DNA of 7,605 bases from Gaiellasilicea sp051005735 (GCA_051005735.1 JBPCJB010000166.1:1-7605), one strand, 5' to 3'; shown: positions 1 to 6,260, numbered from the stretch's first letter. Notes: a model not told the origin generated them from the letters alone. Numbers and translations: made by a program.

Positions 1-69
1 TCGCGCTCCACGGGTCGTACACCCTTGCTATGGCGTCGTACGGGCTGGGATCGCTCACGCGGGCCGATG

Positions 70-83
70 GTACAGTCGCCCGC
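70..83 (+). promoter_or_regulatory. Putative -10 element placed for a leaderless pheS mRNA
   Basis: TACAGT at 71-76 fits the actinobacterial TAnnnT -10 pattern. It is followed by 7 bases and then the GTG at 84, the spacing expected when transcription begins on the start codon itself. No Shine-Dalgarno sequence precedes the GTG and no convincing -35 box is visible. The 9-mer GTACAGTCG (70-78) recurs at the same distance from the GTG of the gene at 3795. The function is inferred. The rest of 1-69 shows no gene; GTCGTAC occurs twice there (14-20 and 35-41). Confidence 0.45.
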
Positions 84-1067
84 GTGGACGCCCAGACGCT
101 CGAATCCCAGGCTCTGAGCGCGATCGAAGCCGCTACGAGCGACGCCGAGATCGAGGCCGCGCGCGTCCGCTTCCTCGGTCGCAAGAGCGAGCTCAAGCTG
201 GCGTTGCGAGAGGTCCGCGATCGCGAGACCGGGATCGCCCTGAACGCCGTGCGGACGGCGATCGAGGAGTCGCTCGACCGGCGGGAACGGGAGCTCGTGA
301 CCGCGGTCGTGGAGGACGTCGATTTCGACGTCACACTGCCGGGCGAGGGGCCGCCGCGTGGACAGCTGCACCTCGTGACCCAGATTCGACGAGCGGTCGA
401 GGACTCGTTTCTCGGACTCGGCTACGAGGTGCGCGACGACCGCGAGGTCGAGACCGTCGAGTACAACTTCGACCGCCTCGCCTTTCCCGACTGGCATCAC
501 GCGCGCTCACCGCGCGCGACGTTCTTCTTCGACGAGCAGCGGTTGCTGCGGACCGAGACCTCGCCCTCCCAGATCCACCTGATGCAGGAGCGCGAGCCGC
601 CGCTCTACATGGTCTCGATCGGGCGCGTCTATCGCCGCGACACGATCGACGCGACGCATTTCACGATGTTCCATCAGTTCGAGGGGCTGGCCGTCGACCG
701 CGGGCTGACGCTCGCCGACCTTCGCGGCACCCTGCTTCATGTGATGCGGGCGCTCTATGGACAGGAACGTCGAGTGCGCTTCCGCACGCACTACTTCCCG
801 TTCACCGAGCCGTCGATGGAGCCCGACGTATCCTGCCCGATCTGCAACGGCGAGGGCTGCCGGGTCTGCAAGCACTCGGGCTGGATCGAGATGGGCGGGT
901 CTGGGATGGTCGATCCGCAAGTGTTCGCGAACGTCGGCTACGACCCCGAGGAGTGGAGCGGCTTCGCCTTCGGAATGGGGCTCGAGCGCACCGCCCAGCT
1001 GCGGCACGCAGTGCCGGGCGTGCGGCCGTTCTGGGAGAACGACCTACGGGTCTTGCGGCAGTTCTAG
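84..1067 (+). CDS. pheS: Phenylalanine--tRNA ligase subunit alpha
   Basis: Catalytic alpha subunit of the (alpha-beta)2 class II phenylalanyl-tRNA synthetase, which attaches Phe to tRNA-Phe in the cytoplasm. The N-terminus is the usual helical arm (ALSAIEAA followed by VRFLGRKSEL). The class II core follows: LLRTETSPSQ, then GRVYRRD with DATHFTMFHQFEGL (motif 2 region), a CxxC-x4-CxxC knuckle (CPICNGEGCRVC), and motif 3 GFAFGMGLER ending in WENDLRVLRQF. An ATG at 30 is in frame, but the GTG at 84 gives 327 aa, the length of E. coli PheS, and puts the normal 10 or so residues before the first helix, so I chose it. Several usually conserved active-site positions differ: the THTS/TQTS motif reads TETS (Glu at residue 158), HPAR reads HHAR, and DTF reads ATF. 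pheT follows after 10 bp. Identity is certain; only the start is in doubt. Confidence 0.96.
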   Translation: MDAQTLESQALSAIEAATSDAEIEAARVRFLGRKSELKLALREVRDRETGIALNAVRTAIEESLDRRERELVTAVVEDVDFDVTLPGEGPPRGQLHLVTQIRRAVEDSFLGLGYEVRDDREVETVEYNFDRLAFPDWHHARSPRATFFFDEQRLLRTETSPSQIHLMQEREPPLYMVSIGRVYRRDTIDATHFTMFHQFEGLAVDRGLTLADLRGTLLHVMRALYGQERRVRFRTHYFPFTEPSMEPDVSCPICNGEGCRVCKHSGWIEMGGSGMVDPQVFANVGYDPEEWSGFAFGMGLERTAQLRHAVPGVRPFWENDLRVLRQF

Positions 1068-1077
1068 TGATGGCCTG

Positions 1078-3363
1078 ATGCGAGTGCCGCTGTCCTGGTT
1101 GCGCGACTACGTCGCGCTCGAGATGCCCGTCGCCGAGCTCGCGCACCGGCTCAGCATCAGCGCGGCCGAGGTGAACACGATCGAGTCACGCGGGCCGGTC
1201 GACGAGAACGGCAACCACGCGCGCTTCCTCGTCGGGCGGGTGCTCGAGGCGGGAAAGCACCCGAACGCGGATCGGCTCCAGCTCTGCCAGGTGGACGTGG
1301 GGGAGGGCGAGGCGCGCCAGATCGTCTGCGGCGCCTGGAACTTCGGCGCGGGCGCGACCGTGGCGGTGGCGCTCCCCGGTGCCCGGATACCGGGCGCCGA
1401 ACAGCCGCTCGGGGAGGCGAAGCTTCGCGGCGCGGTCTCGCGCGGGATGATCCTCTCGGAGCGCGAGCTCGAGCTCGGCGCCGACCACGGGGGGATCCTC
1501 GTCCTCCCAGAGGCCGAGCCGGGCACGCCGCTCGCGGACGTGCTGCCACTCGCCGACAAGATCATGGATGTCGAGCCGACCGGAAATCGCGTCGACCTCC
1601 TCTCGATCTACGGACTGGCGCGCGAGGTTGCGGCGCTCTTCCGGCTCGAGCTCCAGCCACCACCGGGCCGCGACCCCGAGGCGGGCGGCGGCGAACAGGT
1701 CGAGATCGCGATCGACGACCTCGCCGGCTGCCCGCGCTACATCGGCCGGACGTTCGCGGAGGTGCGCGTCGCCCGTTCGCCGCCGTGGCTCCGAGCCCGG
1801 ATCTCGGCCGCAGGCATGAGGCCGATCTCGAACGTCGTCGACGTGACGAACTACGTGATGCTGGCGCTCGGCAACCCGATCCACGCCTTCGACCGCTCGA
1901 CGCTCGCCGAGGATCGGATCGTGGTGCGACGCGCAGCGGCCGGCGAGAGGCTGCGCACGCTGGACGGAAGCGAGCGCGAGCTCGTTGCCGCCGATCTCGT
2001 GATCGCCGACGGCGAGCGCGCCGTCGCGCTGGCGGGGATCATGGGCGGCGAAGAGACCGAGGTGCGGGATACGACGGTGGAGCTCCTGCTCGAGGCGGCG
2101 AACTTCGAGCCGATCGGCCTGCTCAGAACCTCTGAGCGGCTGAAGCTGCGCACCGAGGGCTCGAATCGCTGGGAGAAGGGTGTCGACCCGCACCTCGCGC
2201 CGCGGGCGGCCGTGCTCGCGACCCAGCTGCTCGTCGAGCTGGCCGGTGCGCGCTGGCTCGGCCATGCCGACGTCCACGGCGAGCTGCCCGCGCGGCCGGT
2301 GCTCCGATTCCGGCCCGAGCGCGTCGATCGGCTGATCGGCCTCGAAACGCCGGGCGACGAGCAGCGCTCGATCCTCGAGCGGTTCGGGTTCGAGGTCGCC
2401 GACGACGAGGTCAGGGTTCCGACGTGGCGTGCTCGGGACGTGACACGGGAGGTGGATCTCGTCGAGGAGATCGCCCGCGTCCGGCTCGACGACGTCCCGT
2501 TCACGCTTCCCGAGCGGCGCGAGATGTTCGGATCGCTCACCCCCGTGCAGCGCCTGCGGCGGCGCATCGAGGACGTGCTCGTCGGAGCGGGCCTCGCCGA
2601 GGTCTACACGCCGTCGCTCGTTCCCACCGCCGCCGAGCCCGACGGCCTGACGCTGCCGGATCCGATCGGCGATCAAGCGACGCTGCGGACGAGCCTGCTC
2701 TACGGCCTCGTCGAGACCGCCCGTCGCAATCTGTCGGCCGGGAGCGAGCGGCTCGCCTTCTTCGAGATCGCCCGCGTCTATCTGCCGCGCCGCACCGACC
2801 TGCCCAAGGAGCACGTGCGCGTCGGCGGGCTCGTCGAGGGCGGCTTCCGACGCGCAAAGGGCGTCCTCGAGCTCCTCTACGAGGCGCTGAAGATCGAGCT
2901 CCTCGTCACCCCGGCCGGGCAGCCGTTCCTGTATCCAGGACGCGCGGCCGCGCTCGACGCGGGCTGGCTCGGCGAGCTCGCGCCCGATCTGCTCGAAGGC
3001 AGCTGGGGCGCGTTCGAGCTCGACCTCGAGGCGCTGCTTGCCGGCGCCCGCGAGCCGGTGCAGTACGAGGAGGTGATCGCGTTCCCGCCGATCAAGCAGG
3101 ATCTCGCCTTCGTCGTCGAGCTGACGGTTCCGGCGGAGGTCCTGTTTGCCGCCGCGCGGGAGGCGGCCGGGCCTGAGCTGCGGGACGTTCGCTTCCTCAG
3201 CGACTTCCGCGACCCGCCGGTTCCGGCTGGGAAGAAATCGTTGGCGTTTCGGGTCGAGTTCCGCTCACCGGAGCGGACGCTCACGGACGACGACGTGGCG
3301 CCGCTTCGCGAGCAGATCGTGGCGACGCTTGCCGAGCGATTCGGCGCCGAGCTGCGCGCGTAG
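1078..3363 (+). CDS. pheT: Phenylalanine--tRNA ligase subunit beta
   Basis: Beta subunit of phenylalanyl-tRNA synthetase. It supports tRNA binding and editing of mischarged Tyr-tRNA-Phe. At 761 aa it is slightly shorter than E. coli PheT (795). Visible in order: the N-terminal MRVPLSWLRDYV; the OB-fold tRNA-binding domain at about 50-155 (VGRVLEAGKHPNADRL); the B3/B4 editing domain with DVTNYVMLALGNPIHAFD (255-272) and RTSERLKLRTEGSNRWEKG running into VDP (350-371); the B5 domain, ending near DLVEEIAR; a catalytic-like core that lacks class II catalysis in this family; and the FDX-ACB anticodon-binding domain from FPPIKQDLAF (669) to the end. The linker after B5, usually ARIYGYD, reads ARVRLDD here. 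The start is the ATG 10 bp after the pheS stop, with no clear ribosome binding site, so translation is probably coupled to pheS. A longer in-frame opening from 757 lies inside pheS and is not coding. Confidence 0.96.
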   Translation: MRVPLSWLRDYVALEMPVAELAHRLSISAAEVNTIESRGPVDENGNHARFLVGRVLEAGKHPNADRLQLCQVDVGEGEARQIVCGAWNFGAGATVAVALPGARIPGAEQPLGEAKLRGAVSRGMILSERELELGADHGGILVLPEAEPGTPLADVLPLADKIMDVEPTGNRVDLLSIYGLAREVAALFRLELQPPPGRDPEAGGGEQVEIAIDDLAGCPRYIGRTFAEVRVARSPPWLRARISAAGMRPISNVVDVTNYVMLALGNPIHAFDRSTLAEDRIVVRRAAAGERLRTLDGSERELVAADLVIADGERAVALAGIMGGEETEVRDTTVELLLEAANFEPIGLLRTSERLKLRTEGSNRWEKGVDPHLAPRAAVLATQLLVELAGARWLGHADVHGELPARPVLRFRPERVDRLIGLETPGDEQRSILERFGFEVADDEVRVPTWRARDVTREVDLVEEIARVRLDDVPFTLPERREMFGSLTPVQRLRRRIEDVLVGAGLAEVYTPSLVPTAAEPDGLTLPDPIGDQATLRTSLLYGLVETARRNLSAGSERLAFFEIARVYLPRRTDLPKEHVRVGGLVEGGFRRAKGVLELLYEALKIELLVTPAGQPFLYPGRAAALDAGWLGELAPDLLEGSWGAFELDLEALLAGAREPVQYEEVIAFPPIKQDLAFVVELTVPAEVLFAAAREAAGPELRDVRFLSDFRDPPVPAGKKSLAFRVEFRSPERTLTDDDVAPLREQIVATLAERFGAELRA

Positions 3364-3389
3364 CCCTCCTGGTTCTCGTTACAGCTCGG
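3347..3389. repeat. 8-bp inverted repeat spanning the pheT / CNBD convergent stops
   Basis: CCGAGCTG (3347-3354) and CAGCTCGG (3382-3389) are perfect complements separated by 27 bases. A G-U pair would extend the stem by one. The arms lie in the last codons of two convergent genes and bracket both stop codons. There is no T-run. It may act as a weak bidirectional terminator, or it may be chance, because both proteins end near Glu-Leu encoded GAG CTG. The 15 bp between the stops holds nothing else. Confidence 0.3.
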
Positions 3390-3795
3390 TCGGGGCGACT
3401 CGGTCTGCGAGCGCCTCGAGCACCCGAAGCTGGATCCGCGGCGAGTGATCGAGCAGGGTCCGGAACGAGCTCGCGGTGATCACGAGCAGCCGCGAGTCCT
3501 CGGTCGTCGTCACCGTCGCAGTTCGCGGCGAGCGGGAGACGAGCGCGATCTCGCCGAAGAAGTCGCCGGGAGCGAGCGCGTTCAGCTTGCGGCCCTTGCG
3601 CCTGACGTCCGCCGCTCCGTCGAGCAGCACGAAGAACTCGCGGCCGCGGTCGCCCTCCTGGGTCAGCTCCTTGCCGGCCGGGATGTCGATCTCGTCCGCG
3701 ATCGACGCCACCTCGGCGACCTCGCCCCGCGAACAGTGCGCAAAGAGCGGCACCTTGCGGATCAGATCCACCTTCGCGTTCCGGCCGAGCCTCAC
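3379..3795 (-). CDS. Stand-alone cyclic nucleotide-binding (CNMP/Crp-like) domain protein
   Basis: Single-domain protein of the cyclic-nucleotide-binding superfamily, 138 aa from the GTG at 3795. An in-frame GTG two codons upstream, at 3801, would give 140. Numbering from 3801, an N-terminal helix (KVDLIRKVPLF) is followed by the beta-roll (PAGKELTQEGD, FFVLLDGAADV) and the phosphate-binding cassette at 79-98. That cassette keeps the conserved Glu84 in FGEIAL and Arg93 in PRTATV, so the cNMP pocket looks intact. The protein ends just after the C-terminal helix, with no helix-turn-helix, kinase or transporter domain, so it is not a Crp-type DNA-binding regulator. Its partner and ligand cannot be read from the sequence. 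It converges on pheT with 15 bp between stops and diverges from the cupredoxin gene at 3867. I prefer the 3795 start because a -10-like TACAGT would lie only one base before 3801. Confidence 0.88.
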   Translation of the reverse strand: MRLGRNAKVDLIRKVPLFAHCSRGEVAEVASIADEIDIPAGKELTQEGDRGREFFVLLDGAADVRRKGRKLNALAPGDFFGEIALVSRSPRTATVTTTEDSRLLVITASSFRTLLDHSPRIQLRVLEALADRVAPTEL

Positions 3796-3802
3796 GAGCA
3801 CG

Positions 3803-3832
3803 ACTGTACGCGATCGCTCGCTGCGCGTGCAA
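3803..3832 (-). promoter_or_regulatory. Putative promoter of the CNBD gene, leaderless layout
   Basis: On the minus strand TTGCAC (complement of 3827-3832) lies 18 bp before TACAGT (complement of 3803-3808), which lies 7 bases before the GTG at 3795. The box sits in the same 9-mer, GTACAGTCG, found before pheS, at the same distance from a GTG. There is no ribosome binding site. The layout fits a leaderless transcript. The 65-bp divergent gap to the gene at 3867 probably also carries that gene's promoter, which I cannot identify. Confidence 0.45.
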
Positions 3833-3866
3833 TCCGTTCTGCGCCCGGCCGCGTAGTGACGAGGAG

Positions 3867-4547
3867 ATGCGCTTCCGGGGTCTCGTCGCCGTCAGCCTCA
3901 TCGCTGCGTCAACCGTGGCGGCCGCCGCCTATGCGGCCGACGGGAAGCTGAGCGGCACAGTTGGTCCCGGCTTCTCGATCAGGCTGGTCGGCGCGGACGG
4001 GGCCGCGGTGCAGAGGCCTGATCCCGGCACATACGAGCTCGTCGTCGACGATCGCTCCGAGGAGCACAATTTCCACCTCAGAGGCCCGGGCGTCGACGTG
4101 ACGACCGCCGTTGAAGACGTCGGCGAGAAGACGTTCACGGTCACGCTCAAGGACGGCCGCTACACCTTCGTCTGCGATCCGCACGCGAGCCAGATGCGAG
4201 GCGCGTTCGACGTCGGCGCCGGCGCACCGCCTCCTCCGCCACCCCCGACTCCGGCTCCGGCCCCGGCGAAGAAGCTGAACGCGACCGTCGGTCCGGGAGC
4301 GACGATCTCGCTCCGCAGTCCGGCGGGAGCGCGGGTGCTGACGTTGAAGGCCGGCGCGTACGTCATCACAGTGCGCGACCGCACGAAGCTGCACAACTTC
4401 CACCTCACCGGAGTCGGCGTCAACCGGAAGACAGGGGTCGCGCGGGTCGCTACGGTCACCTGGAACCTGACGCTCAAGCGCGGCAAGCTCGTCTTCCTCT
4501 CGGACAAGAGCCCGCTGAGACTGCGCGGAACCGTCACGGTGTCTTAG
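3867..4547 (+). CDS. Secreted tandem cupredoxin-like protein, second domain lacking copper ligands
   Basis: A 226-aa exported protein with two cupredoxin-like repeats. Residues 1-23 are a signal peptide (MRFRG, a hydrophobic core, cleavage likely after AYA). Repeat 1 (about 27-116) has HNFHL (67-71) and the C-terminal loop CDPHASQM with Cys103, His106 and Met110; this is a type-1 copper pattern, so a plastocyanin-like mononuclear site is likely. A Pro/Ala-rich linker (120-134) joins repeat 2 (about 136-225), which starts with the same KLxxTVGPG motif and keeps HNFHL (176-180). Its loop reads FLSDKSPLRLRG against FVCDPHASQMRG, so Cys, His and Met are replaced by Ser, Ser and Leu. Repeat 2 therefore should not hold copper in the same way. 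Repeat 1 could carry electrons or bind copper outside the membrane; the partner is unknown. GAGGAG directly abuts the ATG, which is too close for a good ribosome binding site. Confidence 0.85.
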   Translation: MRFRGLVAVSLIAASTVAAAAYAADGKLSGTVGPGFSIRLVGADGAAVQRPDPGTYELVVDDRSEEHNFHLRGPGVDVTTAVEDVGEKTFTVTLKDGRYTFVCDPHASQMRGAFDVGAGAPPPPPPPTPAPAPAKKLNATVGPGATISLRSPAGARVLTLKAGAYVITVRDRTKLHNFHLTGVGVNRKTGVARVATVTWNLTLKRGKLVFLSDKSPLRLRGTVTVS

Positions 4548-4572
4548 AAGCTCTAACGCAGTGAAGCTCTGA

Positions 4573-4594
4573 GCCGCCGAGCGCGCTCGGCGGC
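4573..4594. terminator. Perfect 22-bp GC palindrome after the cupredoxin gene
   Basis: An uninterrupted 22-bp palindrome with 11-bp half sites (GCCGCCGAGCG and its complement) begins 25 bp after the stop of the rightward gene. In RNA it would form a very stable GC hairpin. There is no following T-run. GC-rich hairpins without a U-tract are commonly proposed as terminators in high-GC actinobacteria, so this is an inference. Confidence 0.45.
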
Positions 4595-4614
4595 GCGATG
4601 CAGCGTCCTCAGTC

Positions 4615-4640
4615 GCGCCGATATGTCTACATATCGGCGC
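4615..4640. terminator. 12-bp inverted repeat with AT-rich centre, terminator or operator
   Basis: GCGCCGATATGT (4615-4626) and ACATATCGGCGC (4629-4640) are perfect complements with only CT between them, giving an 11-bp stem with a TCTA loop in RNA. Its position between two convergent genes suggests a bidirectional terminator. The AT-rich centre in a GC-rich region would also suit a protein-binding site. Confidence 0.45.
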
Positions 4641-4706
4641 TCCCTGCGTCCTTGCCTCGCACCACCCAGCGCACCCCGGCGACGAGGCCCATTACGTTAG
4701 AGCTTC

Positions 4707-5516
4707 TCAGGCGCGCCGGCTCGGCTTGACGAGGCCCGCGTCGGGCCCGCCCGCCGCGTGGATCTCGGCCTCGCGCTCGAGCTCCGAGTTCAGCTCGGCG
4801 CCGAAGAGGAGCGCGAAAGCCGAGTAGTTCAGCCAGAGGAGCAGCACGATCCCGCTCGCCAGGGCGCCATATGTCTTCGAGTACGACTCGGAGAAGCTCG
4901 TGTAGAGGGCGAAGAGCCCCGAGAGCGCGAGCCAGGTGATCCCGCCGACGAGCGCGCCCGGTGAGAGCCAGCGCCAGTCGCGGATCTCGACGTTCGGCGC
5001 CAGGTAGTAGACGATCGCGAAGAAGAGGAGGATCGCGGCGAAGGCGATCGGCCAGCGCGCGATCGACCAGACGAGGTCGAAGGCGCCGCCGAGCCTGGCC
5101 TGCTCGGCGATCGCTTTCCCGAGCGGACCGCCGAAGACGATCAGGAGCAGCAAGCCCGCGGTCGTCAGCGCGGTGAGGACGACGAGCAGGATCGCGATCA
5201 GCCGCGTCTTCCAGAACGGCCGGGTCTCGACTCGCTCGTAAGCGCGGTTGACGGCCTTCAGCACGGAGCCCATCGCTCCGCTCGCCGCCCAGGTCGCACC
5301 CGCTGCCCCGACGAAGAACGCGAGCACCGAGGTGCCCTTGGACGTCTCCTGCTGCAATGTGTCGATCGTCTCGAGGACATCGCCCGGCGCGATCGGGGCG
5401 AGAAAGTCCTTCAGCGTGGGGTAGGCGTCGACGAGGTCGAGCAGACCGACGAGGAACACTACGGCCGGAAAGAACGCGAGCAGGGAGCTGAAGGCAATCT
5501 GCTGGGCCAGGCCCAT
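4707..5516 (-). CDS. YihY/BrkB-family (UPF0761) inner membrane protein
   Basis: Polytopic membrane protein of the YihY/BrkB family. Older databases label it ribonuclease BN, which is now considered wrong; the molecular function is unknown. From the ATG at 5516 it has 269 aa with six hydrophobic segments at about 8-29, 61-86, 106-130, 154-174, 184-209 and 217-244. Family landmarks are GLAQQIAFSSLLAFFPAVV near the start and YGALASGIVLLLWLNYSAFA with FGAELN in the last segment, followed by a charged cytoplasmic tail. Compared with E. coli YihY, the first ATG falls inside the conserved region: the preceding in-frame codons read EWLAVLKRSFREFLDDDC, matching the helix that family members carry before the first membrane segment. 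The real start is therefore probably upstream (see 5517-5624). It is the last gene of a leftward operon and ends in the inverted repeat shared with the convergent cupredoxin gene. Confidence 0.9.
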   Translation of the reverse strand: MGLAQQIAFSSLLAFFPAVVFLVGLLDLVDAYPTLKDFLAPIAPGDVLETIDTLQQETSKGTSVLAFFVGAAGATWAASGAMGSVLKAVNRAYERVETRPFWKTRLIAILLVVLTALTTAGLLLLIVFGGPLGKAIAEQARLGGAFDLVWSIARWPIAFAAILLFFAIVYYLAPNVEIRDWRWLSPGALVGGITWLALSGLFALYTSFSESYSKTYGALASGIVLLLWLNYSAFALLFGAELNSELEREAEIHAAGGPDAGLVKPSRRA

Positions 5517-5624
5517 GCAATCGTCGTCCAGGAACTCGCGGAACGAGCGCTTGAGGACGGCGAGCCACTCGGCGCAGGAGAGCCGGTGAGGGCTCGAGGG
5601 TGCCGTTCCGACGCGGGAGGTCAG
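5517..5624 (-). other. Probable N-terminal extension of the YihY-like gene from a CTG start
   Basis: This stretch is open in the YihY frame and encodes the family's pre-membrane helix (EWLAVLKRSFREFLDDDC). Reading upstream from 5516, I find no ATG, GTG or TTG in frame before an in-frame TAG near 5857. The CTG at 5624-5622 is in frame and shares bases with the TGA stop of the DUF3618 gene (5623-5621), forming CTGA, the analogue of the common ATGA/GTGA coupling overlap. AAGGG lies 9 bases before it. Starting there gives 305 aa. The alternatives are a truncated protein from 5516 or a sequencing frameshift. Confidence 0.55.
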
Positions 5625-5869
5625 CGCTCGCGGCCCTTGCGGGCGAGGAAGCGCATCGTCGCGCCGATCCCGCCGGCGAGGAAGAACCCGGCCCCCAGCG
5701 CGCCCGCGGCGACGACGGGTAGGTTGGCACGGAGCTTGCCGGCCACATCGGTAGCTGCGCCGAGCCCCTCGCGGAGATTCTCGACTGCGTGGGCGAGTTG
5801 CTCGCGCTCGGTCTCGATCTCGCGCCGGATCGTCTCGGGCGTGCGCCCGTTCAGGCTAGTTGCTGCCAT
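5621..5869 (-). CDS. DUF3618 domain protein
   Basis: An 82-aa protein matching the DUF3618 pattern: a charged amphipathic helix beginning TPETIRREIETEREQLAHAV (residues 10-29) and continuing to about 38, then a single glycine/alanine-rich membrane segment at about 50-71 and a basic tail (ARKGRER). The family is frequent in actinobacteria and alphaproteobacteria and has no established biochemical role; the shape suggests a membrane-anchored coiled or helical protein. The ATG at 5869 is preceded by GAAGG with a short spacer, which supports this start. The gene overlaps the end of the holin-like gene by 14 bp, and its TGA overlaps the candidate CTG start of the YihY-like gene, so it is probably co-translated with both. 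Confidence 0.82.
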   Translation of the reverse strand: MAATSLNGRTPETIRREIETEREQLAHAVENLREGLGAATDVAGKLRANLPVVAAGALGAGFFLAGGIGATMRFLARKGRER

Positions 5870-6260
5870 TGGCCTTCAAGGCTTCCGTGGTCAGCTTCGC
5901 CTCTCGGATCGCCTGCTCCGGCAAGGGAGGAGTCCCCTTCCTGATCCGGGAGAACGCGAGCAGCCCGAGAACGAAAGTAATTGCGAAGAGGACGACCGTC
6001 ACGAGCAGTAGCGCCAGCCAGGTATCGAGGAAGGTCGCGAGCGCGGCTGCGATGGTGGCCAGGAGGAATCCAAGCGCGAAGAGGCCGAGGAGAGCGGCGC
6101 CGAGCCCGAATCCCAGGCCCATTCCGAGCGAGCCGACCTTGCGCTTCAGCTCCAGGCCGGCGAGCTCGAGCTCGAGCTTCGCCAGCGAGCTCGCGTGCTC
6201 GGCCACCTGCTTGGCGGCGCCACCGACTCCCGGTGTGGGGCTACCGGCGCGGGTGGGCAT
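5856..6260 (-). CDS. Phage-holin superfamily III / DUF1469-like membrane protein
   Basis: A 134-aa protein with an N-terminal amphipathic helix at about 14-42 (VGGAAKQVAEHASSLAKLEL, then ELAGLELKRK), two adjacent hydrophobic segments at about 48-77 and 81-103, and a charged C-terminal helix (EQAIREAKLTTEAL). This is the layout of the Actinobacteria holin-superfamily-III/DUF1469 group, found as chromosomal genes beside DUF3618 proteins. Despite the name, nothing nearby is phage-derived, so lysis is not implied. The start is the ATG at 6260, because a strong ribosome binding site (GGAGAGG) lies just upstream; an open frame extends to 6386 but is overlapped by the upstream gene and lacks such a site. 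The 5' end overlaps the preceding gene by 20 bp and the 3' end overlaps the DUF3618 gene by 14 bp. Confidence 0.82.
   Translation of the reverse strand: MPTRAGSPTPGVGGAAKQVAEHASSLAKLELELAGLELKRKVGSLGMGLGFGLGAALLGLFALGFLLATIAAALATFLDTWLALLLVTVVLFAITFVLGLLAFSRIRKGTPPLPEQAIREAKLTTEALKANGSN

Larger units (their letters stand above)
4546..4707. repeat. 162-bp hairpin-rich element bounded by a 13-bp inverted repeat
   Basis: AGAAGCTCTAACG (4546-4558) and its exact complement (4695-4707) bound the whole gap between two convergent genes, and each arm overlaps a stop codon (TAG 4545-4547; TGA of the minus-strand gene at 4707-4709). GAAGCTCT occurs again at 4563-4570 and could compete for the same right arm. 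Inside are two strong palindromes (listed separately) and a 6-bp pair, GCCTCG (4654-4659) with CGAGGC (4683-4688). No target-site duplication is visible. It could be a miniature mobile element, a structured RNA or a double terminator. No protein gene is supported here. Confidence 0.5.

Noticed and set aside
757..1077. Upstream extension of the pheT frame inside pheS
   Set aside because: PheT proteins begin at MRVPLSWLRDY, encoded from 1078; the extension overlaps conserved pheS codons.
1186..2814. 542-codon open frame antisense to pheT
   Set aside because: It lies wholly opposite pheT, is rich in Arg/Ala/Glu low-complexity stretches and shows no domain. Long antisense openings are expected in GC-rich coding DNA.
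4627..4692. 21-codon minus-strand ORF (MGLVAGVRWVVRGKDAGSADM-like) in the hairpin-rich gap
   Set aside because: It has no ribosome binding site and its end coincides with the 12-bp stem; composition is what chance would give. Not enough to call a gene.
4707..5516. Ribonuclease BN annotation for the YihY-like protein
   Set aside because: It is an integral membrane protein with no nuclease motif; the RNase BN label for this family is a known historical error.
4627..5748. 373-codon open frame overlapping the YihY-like gene in another frame
   Set aside because: Arg/Pro-rich shadow translation with no hydrophobic segments or motifs; the YihY frame has six membrane segments and family motifs.
5856..6260. 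Prophage or lysis cassette suggested by the holin-like gene
   Set aside because: No endolysin, integrase or structural phage gene is nearby. This group of holin-like proteins occurs as chromosomal genes beside DUF3618 proteins.
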